Source: Anaerolineales bacterium (GTDB lineage Bacteria > Chloroflexota > Anaerolineae > 4572-78 > J111). From it: 64,000 bases of DNA. Of this stretch, positions 17,663 through 25,885 are shown piece by piece. Position 1 is the stretch's first letter, and every line of letters begins with the position of its first letter. The stretch covers positions 1 through 64,000 of the forward strand of contig JACKAT010000016.1 of the NCBI GenBank assembly GCA_020634935.1, read 5' to 3'. The position numbers and the translations under genes are program-made. The notes under the pieces are model-generated. The model did no database searches, was not told the origin of the DNA, and was given only the letters and a program-made list of their open reading frames with translations.

Positions 17663-18610
17663 ATGACCAAAATAACCCAAAACGTCGTCGCTCTGGCCGG
17701 GGGGGTCGGCGGCTCGAAGCTGGCTTACGGGCTGGCTCAGATTGTGGCCCCGGAGCATCTAACCATCATCGTCAATACCGGCGATGACTTCGAACATCTT
17801 GGCCTATATATCGCCCCTGACCTGGACACGGTGATGTACACGCTAGCGGGCGTCAATAACCCGGCCACCGGCTGGGGCGTCAAAGACGAAAGCTGGAATA
17901 TGATGGCGGCGATGGCGCGCTATATTGGTCCCACTTGGTTTCAACTTGGCGACCGAGACTTAGCCACCCACTTACTCAGAACGACCTGGCTACACGATAA
18001 TTACTCGTACAACCAGGTCACTAAAGAGCTGTGCCGCCGCCTGGGCGTACGCTGCACGGTCCTGCCGATGACGGAGCAGCCGGTACGGACCATGGTCCAG
18101 ACGGAAAGCGGCGAATTGGCCTTTCAGGAATACTTTGTCAAGCTGAAGTGCGAACCGGTTGTCACCGGTCTGCGCTATGCCGGAGCGGAAGGCGCCCAGC
18201 CCAGCCGCGAAGTGGTCAGCGCCGTCCGCCAATCGGACGTGATTGTCTTCTGCCCCAGCAACCCGCTGCTCAGCCTTGACCCTATTCTGGCGCTGCCGAC
18301 GATGCGCCGTGTTTTGGCCGCCTCGCGCTCACCCAAAATTGCGGTGTCGCCGCTGATTAAGGGGCAGGCGCTCAAAGGTCCGGCCGCTAAGTTGATGAAG
18401 GAGCTAAACATGGATGTTTCGGCTACCGGTGTAGCTCACTATCTACGCGAAGTATTGACCGGCTTTGTCATCGACCACGCCGACCAGGCCGAAGAGGAAG
18501 CCATCACCAACCTGGGCCTGCGCACGCTGGTAACCGGTACGGTGATGACCAACAATGAAACCAAGGTCCAACTGGCCCAAGAGATTTTAGCCTTTGCGGG
18601 CATCTCATGA
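17663..18610 (+). CDS. cofD: 2-phospho-L-lactate transferase (coenzyme F420 biosynthesis)
   Basis: 315 residues matching CofD along the full length: LAGGVGGSKLAYGL at the N-terminus and NTGDDFEHLGLYIAPDLDTVMYTLAG, both hallmark motifs that bind the Fo and nucleotide-lactate substrates. CofD joins a (phospho)lactyl unit, or its phosphoenolpyruvate-derived counterpart, to Fo in F420 assembly. The ATG at 17663 follows AGGAG with 8 bases of spacing. The stop overlaps the next gene by 4 bases (ATGA). No other F420 gene (cofC, cofE, fbiC) lies in the window. Confidence 0.95.
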   Translation: MTKITQNVVALAGGVGGSKLAYGLAQIVAPEHLTIIVNTGDDFEHLGLYIAPDLDTVMYTLAGVNNPATGWGVKDESWNMMAAMARYIGPTWFQLGDRDLATHLLRTTWLHDNYSYNQVTKELCRRLGVRCTVLPMTEQPVRTMVQTESGELAFQEYFVKLKCEPVVTGLRYAGAEGAQPSREVVSAVRQSDVIVFCPSNPLLSLDPILALPTMRRVLAASRSPKIAVSPLIKGQALKGPAAKLMKELNMDVSATGVAHYLREVLTGFVIDHADQAEEEAITNLGLRTLVTGTVMTNNETKVQLAQEILAFAGIS

Positions 18611-19593
18611 CCGCCACCATCGACGCCCAAACTCTGACTGACATCAGCCTGGCCCATCTACCCACCGATCCGGCCTCGCTGCGTTTTAGCCCGGTGAAAA
18701 CCGGCAAGCACAACGCCTCGTTCTGGGTCGAATGCGACGCCGGCCGCTTCGTGCTGCGTATCGCACCGCCGGACGACGCCGGTCTCCTGTTTTATGAACG
18801 GCTGATGATGCGCCAGGAACCACGGCTTCACGCGCTTATCCGAGCCAACACCCCTATCCCGGCAGCGGAAGTCATCGGCTACGATTTCAGCCGCCGCCTA
18901 ATCGACCGGGATTATATCTTGTTGGCGGCGCTGCCCGGCCAACCGCTCAGCGAGGTATCCGGCTTGACCGCCACCCAGTTCAGCCGCACCCTGCATCAGG
19001 TCGGCGAATATCTGCGCCAACTTCACACGCTCACCGCGACCGGCTGTCTGGATCTAAACCCAACCCAGTACGGCTACCTTGGCGAGCATCAACCGATGCC
19101 TCCTCAGCCGGATTGGGGCTCAGCCTTCGAGCTGATGTGGCACAAACTGCTCGACGATGTCGTCGCCAGCGGCGGCTATACTCAGGCAGAAGCCCAGGCG
19201 ATGCGCGATCTGCTCGAACTGCACCGCCGCCATTTCGAGCGACCCGTGACCGCCAGCTTGCTCCATATGGATGTCTGGAGCCAGAACATCCTCATCGATG
19301 ACGCCGGCAACGTCACCGGCCTGGTCGATTTTGACCGGGCGCTGTGGGGCGACATCGAGATCGAGTACGCGGTGCTCGATTACTGCGGCATCAGCGAACC
19401 GCCCTTCTGGCAGGGTTACGGCCGCCCCCGCGACGAATCGACGCCGGCGCTCATTCGCCGCCAATTCTACCTGCTGTACGAAATCCAAAAGTACATCCCC
19501 ATCCGCATCTGGCGGCGCAGCGACCCGGCCGGAGCCGAACAGTACAAACAGCGCAGTTTTCAACTGGCCGCCCAGCTTCTCCCCAAACGCTAA
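18607..19593 (+). CDS. APH-family phosphotransferase coupled to cofD
   Basis: 328 residues of the aminoglycoside-phosphotransferase-like kinase fold. The catalytic loop is LLHMDVWSQNILID near residues 220-233 (His-x-Asp with Asn), and the metal-binding Asp is in GLVDFDRA near 240. The N-lobe has the FVLRIAPP strand with a basic residue. It overlaps cofD by 4 bases, so the two are made together. Whether it acts on an F420 precursor or on an unrelated small molecule cannot be told; antibiotic resistance is only one of many roles in this family. Confidence 0.85.
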   Translation: MTATIDAQTLTDISLAHLPTDPASLRFSPVKTGKHNASFWVECDAGRFVLRIAPPDDAGLLFYERLMMRQEPRLHALIRANTPIPAAEVIGYDFSRRLIDRDYILLAALPGQPLSEVSGLTATQFSRTLHQVGEYLRQLHTLTATGCLDLNPTQYGYLGEHQPMPPQPDWGSAFELMWHKLLDDVVASGGYTQAEAQAMRDLLELHRRHFERPVTASLLHMDVWSQNILIDDAGNVTGLVDFDRALWGDIEIEYAVLDYCGISEPPFWQGYGRPRDESTPALIRRQFYLLYEIQKYIPIRIWRRSDPAGAEQYKQRSFQLAAQLLPKR

Positions 19594-19631
19594 GCAGCAC
19601 TTGCGTCTCTATCGACAAAAACTACAATAAT

Positions 19632-19714
19632 CAAATTGGGAGTAAGGAGTAGGAAGTATGGGGAGATCCCCTACTTCCTACTGCCTACTTCCTACTCCAT
19701 ACTCCTTTCAATTG
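19632..19714. repeat. Heptamer-style inverted repeat (CTACTTC units)
   Basis: An inverted repeat of GGAGTAGGAAGTA and CTACTTCCTACT units fills the 130-bp gap before the first GT-C gene. The arms begin CAAATTGGGAGT and end ACTCCTTTCAATTG. It is built from roughly 7-bp units. Confidence 0.65.
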
Positions 19715-19724
19715 AGGTTTTTCT

Positions 19725-22037
19725 TTGAATGCATCCGAGCCGTCATCCGTGCGGCGCTCTCTTTATATAGGGGGCTTCGTCGCCCTCTTCATTATATTGG
19801 GCCTGGGTTACAGCACCCTGACGCCCCTCTTCGAAAACTCCGACGAAACGCTGCACTACCCTTACGTCAAACACATCGCCGACGGCAACGGCCTACCGTT
19901 GGCTGTGCCTGACCAGCTTTGGAACCAGGAGGGCACCCAGCCGCCGCTCTACTATGCCCTTGTGGCGGCCACGACCTTCTGGATTGACACCGATAACCTG
20001 CTCGACCAGCTCCAGCGCAATCCCCACTGGCTGTTCACCGAGGTCCGGGCCTTGATCAACGACAACCAAAACCTGGTACTGCACGGCCCAATGGATGCGT
20101 TTCCCTACACTCGCACGGCCCTGGCCGTACACATTGGCCGCTGGTGGAGTTTGATCTTCGGCGTCGTCACCGTCATCTGTACGTTCTCCATTGGCCGGCG
20201 CTTCTTTCCCCACAACCTGCCGCTGGTCATTACCGCCACCGCCCTGACCGCGCTCACCCCTCAATTCCTGCGCGTCTCCGCCACCGTCAGCAACGACAGC
20301 CTCTCCGCCGCTTTAACTTCGCTCACCGTCCTGGTCGCCCTAAAAGCCACCCAACTAACCAACAAACCACCTAACCACCCAGCCAACCACCCAACCAATC
20401 CCCCATCCAACCCGCTAACCACCCAGCCAACCACCCACCTAACCCATTACCTCCCCCCTCTCCTCCTCGGCCTGCTATCCGGCCTGGCTTTACTGACCAA
20501 ACTCAGCAGTTTGATGGCGGCAGCGCTGGCGGCTTACATTATTATCTGGCAGTTCTTGATCAAAGGCCGCCTCGACCGCCAGAGTGTCCTAAAAACCATT
20601 CGCTGGCTGCTCATCATCGGCGCGGTAACGATCGCCCTGAGCGGCTGGTGGTTCTACCGCAACCACACCCTCTACGGCGAGTGGTTGGCCACCGAAACCC
20701 ACCTCAATCTGGCCGGGCGCGGTGAACTCTCGCTGCCGGAAATCTGGGGCTTGCGGGCTGAAATCGCGCGGGCTTATTGGGCCACCTTTGGCTGGGGGCA
20801 GATTCGCCCGCCGGAATGGGTTTTTGCGGTATTGAATGGGTATACCTGGTTAGGTGTGTTGGGAGTATTGGTGGCAGGGTTAACTAAAATGGATAGGCTG
20901 AAACAAGTTGACCTTCCCGTCATCCTCTTTCTCCTCTTCTGGCTTAGCCTCAGCCTGATCCTCTACGCTCGCTGGGTGATGGAGGTCGGTTCGGTGTCGC
21001 ATACCCGGCTGATCTTCCCGTCGATCACCGCCATCTCGCTGCTGCTGGCGTTAGGCTGGCATACGTTTCTGCCGAAGCGGCTGGCGCTGGGCGTTAGCGG
21101 ACTTGTCGCCGCCGGTCTGATCGCGCTCAATATCTATAGCCTTGGCTGGTTGATCTATCCGGCTTTTACGCCCAACCAGCAGCCGGTGACCGGCGGGCTG
21201 CCGGTCAATTTGACCTTTGCCGACAGCCTCCAAATCACCGCCGCTCAGGTCGAACCCCTTCAACCCAATAACTCCAGTGCGGTGAATGCCGGTGACACGG
21301 TAGTGATCGCTGTCCAATGGCAGCCGCTCCAACCCTTAGCCGAAAATTACAGCGTCGCGGCCACGCTGCTGGCCCCCGATGGGCAAGTGCTGGCCCAACG
21401 CGAAACCTACCCCGGTCTCGGCCTGCGCCCCACCCATTATCTCACGCCGGGCGATACCTTTACCGACCTCTATCCCCTCCACCTCGACCGCGATGTGGCC
21501 GCGCCGATGGCCGCTCAAGCCATCGTTACGCTATTCGATTTGAACTCGGAGACGAGAGCCGGCTTCCCGGCTATCGATGCCAACGGCAACGCTGTTACAC
21601 CCATCGTCGGTTATCTCAAAGTTGTACCCACCGTTTGGCCTGAATATCACCCCACCTATCCCGCCGCCGCCAACTTCAACAACGCCATCGCCCTAACCGG
21701 CTACGACCTCGATCCGTTGACGCTGTACTGGGAATCGCTGGCTCCGGTCAACGAAGATTATAACCTCTTCGTGCATCTGTTCGATGATGAGGGTAATCTG
21801 GTCAGCCAGGCCGACGCCCCCCCCACCCAGGACGCCTACCCGACGCACTGGTGGGAACCGGGCGAGATCATCGCCGACCGCCACCCCCTCCCTGCCGCGT
21901 CCGGCGCAACCCGCGTGCGGATCGGCTTCTACAGCCTGATTAGCGGGCAGCGGCTGCCGCTGATTGAATCAACGCTGCCAGCGCAGGACAACGGCATCGA
22001 AATCGAGCTAACGCCGGTGCAGGACCAAGAGAAATGA
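19725..22037 (+). CDS. GT-C-fold membrane glycosyltransferase-like protein (ArnT/PMT or DUF2142-like)
   Basis: 770 residues. Many hydrophobic segments in the first 480 residues, with an acidic first outside loop (FENSDETLHYPYVKHIADG) like the catalytic Asp/Glu loop of lipid-linked-sugar transferases. From about 480 on there is a soluble beta-rich domain with repeated blocks ending in GLGLRPT and PGDTFTD. The start is TTG at 19725 with GAGG at 7 bases of spacing. A Pro/Thr/His/Asn-rich stretch at about residues 208-245, coded by simple ACC/AAC-rich repeats, interrupts the membrane part in frame. The stop overlaps the next gene, a paralogue, by 4 bases. Sugar donor and acceptor are unknown. Confidence 0.78.
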   Translation: MNASEPSSVRRSLYIGGFVALFIILGLGYSTLTPLFENSDETLHYPYVKHIADGNGLPLAVPDQLWNQEGTQPPLYYALVAATTFWIDTDNLLDQLQRNPHWLFTEVRALINDNQNLVLHGPMDAFPYTRTALAVHIGRWWSLIFGVVTVICTFSIGRRFFPHNLPLVITATALTALTPQFLRVSATVSNDSLSAALTSLTVLVALKATQLTNKPPNHPANHPTNPPSNPLTTQPTTHLTHYLPPLLLGLLSGLALLTKLSSLMAAALAAYIIIWQFLIKGRLDRQSVLKTIRWLLIIGAVTIALSGWWFYRNHTLYGEWLATETHLNLAGRGELSLPEIWGLRAEIARAYWATFGWGQIRPPEWVFAVLNGYTWLGVLGVLVAGLTKMDRLKQVDLPVILFLLFWLSLSLILYARWVMEVGSVSHTRLIFPSITAISLLLALGWHTFLPKRLALGVSGLVAAGLIALNIYSLGWLIYPAFTPNQQPVTGGLPVNLTFADSLQITAAQVEPLQPNNSSAVNAGDTVVIAVQWQPLQPLAENYSVAATLLAPDGQVLAQRETYPGLGLRPTHYLTPGDTFTDLYPLHLDRDVAAPMAAQAIVTLFDLNSETRAGFPAIDANGNAVTPIVGYLKVVPTVWPEYHPTYPAAANFNNAIALTGYDLDPLTLYWESLAPVNEDYNLFVHLFDDEGNLVSQADAPPTQDAYPTHWWEPGEIIADRHPLPAASGATRVRIGFYSLISGQRLPLIESTLPAQDNGIEIELTPVQDQEK
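20349..20453 (+). repeat. In-frame AACCACC-type simple repeat within a GT-C gene
   Basis: Tandem AACCACC/CAGCC units encode a Pro/Asn/Thr/His-rich loop between two membrane segments. The reading frame continues cleanly through it. Confidence 0.7.
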
Positions 22038-24439
22038 CCGGCTCTACTCCGGCTGCGCCCGTTTTTACCCGCCTGTCCCCCAAAGCCCAGCCCGGCTTGT
22101 GGCTGGCCCTGGGCGTCTACCTACTGTGCGCCCTGACTTACTTCTTCATCGTACCCATCTTCGAAGCGCCGGACGAGTGGACCCACACCGGCCACGTCAA
22201 ATATATTGCCGAGGGCAACGGCCTGCCGGTGATGCTGCCCGGTCAAGGCATCTGGGGCGGCCAGCAGCCGCCGCTCTACTACGTCATCGGCGCGCTGCTG
22301 GTTCAGCCTTTTGAACTGGACGCCTTCGACGGCTACGCCGAACGCACCCGCAATCCCCATCGCTCGCTCGGTTACGCGCTCGACCCCGGCAACAAAAACA
22401 ACTACCTCCATGCGCCCGATGAAAGCTTTCCCTATCACGGCCTGGCCCTAACGGTTCACATCCTGCGCCTCTACTCCATCACCTTCGGCCTCATCACCCT
22501 CATCTTCATCTACCTCACCGCCCTCGACCTCGCCGCCCACCAATTCCCCCATCCCTATTCTTCATTCTTCATTCTTCATTCTCTATTCCCTACTCTCGTT
22601 GCCCTATTCGTCGCCTGCCAGCCGATGTTCGCCTTCATCACCGCCTCCGTCGCCAACGAACCGGCTAATATGGCCTTTTGCGCTGCCGGTCTCTGGCTGG
22701 CCCAACGCTATGTGTTGTACGGCCCTAGCGCTCGACCCTATCGCGCCATTGCCCTGGGTCTTGGGCTGGGCCTCATCTCGCTCTCAAAGATGACCGGCCT
22801 CTCCTTCGGCTTGGTGGCCGTGGTCGCCATGCTGATTACCGCTGTTACCACCCGCCAGCAACCCGGCGCAGCCAGATTGCTGTGGCGCGACGGCGTGATC
22901 ATCGGGCTGCTGTTTGGACTGGTTGGCGGCTGGTGGTACGGGCGCAACTTCCAGCTCTACGGCGACTTCTTCCAAAGCGGTCTCTACAAAATCTACTTCA
23001 ACGTCGATCCCCAGCCGCTAACCCTCAGCAGCTTTCTCTACACCCTGTCCACCGGCGAAGTCTCCTTCTGGGCCACCTTCGGCTGGCTCAACATCGCCGG
23101 CCCGGAATGGCTCTATGCCTTCTACCGCCTCCTGCCCCGCGTCGGGCTAATCGGCCTGACGATGGCCGCCACAATCATCATCATCCACCGGAATGATGAA
23201 CGCGGCATAATGAATGATGCATCTAAACCCACGACAACAAGTCTGCGCCCCACCACTCAACACCCAAACTCCAACTCCAACTCTGCTCTCCCTACTCCCT
23301 ACTCCCTGCTCCCCCTCATCCTCCACCTCGTCTTCCCCCTGGCGCTGGCCTTGTCACTGGCCCGCCTGGTCAGTATCGAGGGCGGGATTCAAGGGCGGCA
23401 GATACTCCCGGCGCTTGGTTCGATAGCCATCATCACCATTTGGGGCTGGTGGATGATAACCCTACCCCGGCTGCGGCTGCCGGTACTCGGCGCGGTGATC
23501 ATTCTGATGTTTGGGCTGGCGCTGTGGCTGCCCTTCAGGGTCGTTGCCCGCGAGTATCATCCGCCCGCGCTGCTCACCGAGGCCGACCTACCCGCCGACC
23601 GGCCCCGCCTGGATTGGACCTTCAATGATGAGATGAAGCTCATCGCCGTCGATGTCGGCGCGGCGGTTGTGCGCCCCGGCGAGCGCGTGCCGGTGACCGT
23701 TACCTGGCAGGCGCTCAAGCCGATGACCACCGACTACAGCGTCTATGTCCATCTCATCGGGCGCGGCTATGACAGCGCGGGCCAGTTCAACACCTACCCC
23801 GGCCTGGGCCTGCGCCCGACGACCACGCTGAAGCCGGGCCAGATTGTGGTCGATACCTACCCGGTCCTGGTCAACGGAGGAGCCGAGGCCCCTACGCGCC
23901 TACTGGTCAACGTCGGTCTCTTCAATATAAATGAGCCGGGTCGCCCCGGTCTGCCGGCTATCGATCCAACCGGCAGCGAAGTCGCGCCGACCGTTGCTCA
24001 GCTCAAGCTCATTCCCAACGCCTGGCCGGCAGCGCCCTCGCCGCCGCTGGCTGAATTGGGCGATAACATCCAATTAGCCGAAGCCACCTTACACAACTGC
24101 CACAACAGCGCGTCCGCCTGTACCGTCACCTTCACCTGGCTGGCTCAGGCGCAGCCCGCGGCTGACTACACCGTCTTCATCCAACTGTGGCAAGACGGCG
24201 AGCAGATTCGCGGCTTCGATGGGCCGCCCGTCGCCGGCGACTATCCGACCACCCTGTGGGCCGCCGGCGAGGTCATCGTCGATGCCCATCCGCTCGATTT
24301 GGCGGGCCTCCCCCCCGGCGCATACCGGCTGAAGGCCGGTCTCTACAACTTCCAAACCGGCGACCGGCTGCCTGCCTTCAAAGACGGCCAGCCGCTGCCG
24401 GATTACGCGGCGGAGAAACAATTGATAATTGACAATTGA
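22034..24439 (+). CDS. GT-C-fold membrane glycosyltransferase-like protein, paralogue of the preceding gene
   Basis: 801 residues with the same plan as its upstream neighbour: first loop FEAPDEWTHTGHVKYIAEGNGLPV, a set of membrane helices to about 500, then a soluble domain with the shared GLGLRPTTTLKPG and PGLPAIDPTGSEVAPTV blocks. ATG at 22034 lies in the ATGA overlap with the previous stop. Two stretches look like inserted repeats in frame: SSFFILHSLFPT (about residue 176) and a Ser/Asn/Thr/Pro-rich loop (about 394-425). Both lie between membrane segments. Probably transfers a sugar from a lipid carrier outside the membrane; this is inferred from the fold. Confidence 0.78.
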   Translation: MTGSTPAAPVFTRLSPKAQPGLWLALGVYLLCALTYFFIVPIFEAPDEWTHTGHVKYIAEGNGLPVMLPGQGIWGGQQPPLYYVIGALLVQPFELDAFDGYAERTRNPHRSLGYALDPGNKNNYLHAPDESFPYHGLALTVHILRLYSITFGLITLIFIYLTALDLAAHQFPHPYSSFFILHSLFPTLVALFVACQPMFAFITASVANEPANMAFCAAGLWLAQRYVLYGPSARPYRAIALGLGLGLISLSKMTGLSFGLVAVVAMLITAVTTRQQPGAARLLWRDGVIIGLLFGLVGGWWYGRNFQLYGDFFQSGLYKIYFNVDPQPLTLSSFLYTLSTGEVSFWATFGWLNIAGPEWLYAFYRLLPRVGLIGLTMAATIIIIHRNDERGIMNDASKPTTTSLRPTTQHPNSNSNSALPTPYSLLPLILHLVFPLALALSLARLVSIEGGIQGRQILPALGSIAIITIWGWWMITLPRLRLPVLGAVIILMFGLALWLPFRVVAREYHPPALLTEADLPADRPRLDWTFNDEMKLIAVDVGAAVVRPGERVPVTVTWQALKPMTTDYSVYVHLIGRGYDSAGQFNTYPGLGLRPTTTLKPGQIVVDTYPVLVNGGAEAPTRLLVNVGLFNINEPGRPGLPAIDPTGSEVAPTVAQLKLIPNAWPAAPSPPLAELGDNIQLAEATLHNCHNSASACTVTFTWLAQAQPAADYTVFIQLWQDGEQIRGFDGPPVAGDYPTTLWAAGEVIVDAHPLDLAGLPPGAYRLKAGLYNFQTGDRLPAFKDGQPLPDYAAEKQLIIDN
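22556..22600 (+). repeat. In-frame heptamer repeat (ATTCTTC) within a GT-C gene
   Basis: Three perfect ATTCTTC heptamers followed by degenerate ones. The unit length is not a multiple of three, so gain or loss of one unit would shift the frame. Confidence 0.7.
23262..23325 (+). repeat. In-frame CTACTCC-type repeat within a GT-C gene
   Basis: AACTCC and CTACTCC units in tandem, coding the Ser/Asn/Pro-rich loop of the second GT-C protein. The same unit type appears in the intergenic repeat at 19632-19714. Confidence 0.65.
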
Positions 24440-24453
24440 TAATGGATAAGTAT

Positions 24454-24584
24454 AGGACTTACGCAGTTGGGGTATCGAACCAAGGTGACAGTCACTTCTT
24501 GCCGAAAATGCCCGTCTGTTTAGCCCCAAAAGGTCGATTTATCACCGCTAAGTGACTGTCACCTTTTTGAACTGCGTAACGCCT
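24454..24584. mobile_element. 130-bp MITE-like element (ACTTACGCAGTT termini), copy 1
   Basis: Outer inverted termini AGGACTTACGCAGTT and AACTGCGTAACGCCT, with an inner pair GGTGACAGTCACTT and AAGTGACTGTCACC. No coding capacity. Two more copies with the same outer and inner pairs are at 53157-53286 and 58032-58160, so this is a dispersed family, probably moved by a transposase elsewhere. Confidence 0.85.
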
Positions 24585-24599
24585 AAAGTACTTAGCCCT

Positions 24600-24701
24600 C
24601 ATGTCATTTCGAGCGACGAAGGAGCGAGAAATCCCCCAAGACGCTGTTGGCAACTGACTATCCAGGGGATTTCTCGGCAAAAAACGCCTCGAAATGACAT
24701 G
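24600..24701. repeat. Palindromic element (CATGTCATTTCGAG termini)
   Basis: A perfect 14-bp inverted pair, CATGTCATTTCGAG and CTCGAAATGACATG, encloses an inner pair GAGAAATCCCC and GGGGATTTCTC. It spans 102 bp and has no coding capacity. It directly follows the MITE copy and fills the gap before the convergent amidohydrolase gene. Confidence 0.8.
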
Positions 24702-24750
24702 CTTGAGTAGTTATTGATGATTGGAGATTGGAGGGGGAGCGCGCCAGCCT

Positions 24751-25869
24751 TTACACGGCATATAGCCGCTGCGCCGTGCCGCTTAAGATGGCGGCGGCGG
24801 CGGCCTCGGCTTCAGTGGGGCTGAGAAAATGCTCGGCGATAAACTCGTCCAGGATGCGGCCCAACCCCCAGCGCCCCCAGCGGGCGGCCAGCCAGAAGAT
24901 CTCCGGCATGGTGAAGGCGTCGGTGGCGAACATGACCTTGCTCAAGGGGGCCATCCCCAGAATGTCGCGCAGCATAGCCGGGATGCCGGTGGTGGCGAAC
25001 GGGATCGCCAGCGACAGGTCGAGCCAGACGTTGGGGTAAATGGCCGCCAGATGGGCCAGTTCGCGATAGTAGGGCCAGCCGGCATGCAGCAGCACCAGGG
25101 GACAATCGGTCTGCTCAATCAGAGGGCGCAGGTGGAGCGGATTGGCCCAGCGCAAATCGGCGTCGCGGTCGCCGAAGCCGGTGTGGATTTGCAGCGGCAG
25201 GTCTTGAGCGGCGGCTTGCTCCACGGCCAGGCTGAGCAGATAGTCGCCCAGAGGTTTGCTGGCCAGCCGGACCTGGCCGGTGCGGCGGGCGGTTTCTTTG
25301 AGCGGGGCAAAGGCGGCGGCGGCATCCTGCGGCCGCACGGTCTCGACCGCCAGGCCGCTGCGATAGGCGATGATACTCTTGAGCGCAACATAGCCCTCGC
25401 TGCGGGCGCGGCTCACCGTGGCCACAAACTCATCGCGCATCTCCTCGAACGTTTCGTGCCGGACCATCAAATCTTGAGCCAGTACCTCCAGCCGCAGAAT
25501 CGGCTCGACGCGACAGGGCAGCAGGCGTTGCATTTCGGGATGGGTGTAGGCCAGCGGGCCGGTGTAGCCATAGTCGCACAGCAGCAGGCTGATGTTGGCC
25601 TCGCTAAACAGCCGCCGGCACCAGGCCTCGTAAGGTTGGGCGGCGCGAGCGGCTAAATAGGCGTCGAGCGCCGGTTCGCAGTCGAGCCGTTCGGCCAGCC
25701 AGCGCAGGCCGGTGCGGAAGAAAAGGCTGTTCGGCACGTGCTCGGCGTGGATGGTCGGGTCGGTCGACTCGGTGAACCACTGCCGGAAGCCAACCGGGTC
25801 GGCGGTCGCTTCCGGCTTGAGCAGCGGGTGGGCGTGGTGGTCGATAATGGGGCAGGCGGTTAAGTCCAT
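24751..25869 (-). CDS. Amidohydrolase, FluG N-terminal-domain-like
   Basis: 372 residues of the amidohydrolase-2 superfamily. The metal-binding HHAH motif is near the start (PIIDHHAHPLL), a His is in QIHTGFGDRD, another in VLLHAGWPYYRE, and the Asp in MFATDAF near the end. This set and the order match the N-terminal half of fungal FluG and bacterial relatives. The start at 25869 is preceded by GAGG at short spacing and lies 16 bp after the glutamine synthetase-like stop, so the two are one operon. Likely hydrolyses an amide or gamma-glutamyl-type bond made or handled by its partner; substrate unknown. Confidence 0.85.
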   Translation of the reverse strand: MDLTACPIIDHHAHPLLKPEATADPVGFRQWFTESTDPTIHAEHVPNSLFFRTGLRWLAERLDCEPALDAYLAARAAQPYEAWCRRLFSEANISLLLCDYGYTGPLAYTHPEMQRLLPCRVEPILRLEVLAQDLMVRHETFEEMRDEFVATVSRARSEGYVALKSIIAYRSGLAVETVRPQDAAAAFAPLKETARRTGQVRLASKPLGDYLLSLAVEQAAAQDLPLQIHTGFGDRDADLRWANPLHLRPLIEQTDCPLVLLHAGWPYYRELAHLAAIYPNVWLDLSLAIPFATTGIPAMLRDILGMAPLSKVMFATDAFTMPEIFWLAARWGRWGLGRILDEFIAEHFLSPTEAEAAAAAILSGTAQRLYAV

Positions 25870-25885
25870 AGCCTCAGCCTCGTTC

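Noticed and set aside
18607..19593. Aminoglycoside resistance gene
   Set aside because: Only the general kinase motifs are seen; coupling to cofD argues for a metabolic role, so a resistance label is not justified.
24829..25656. Plus-strand 275-codon frame
   Set aside because: Antisense shadow of the amidohydrolase gene, which has all its metal ligands; the antisense product has no recognisable motif.
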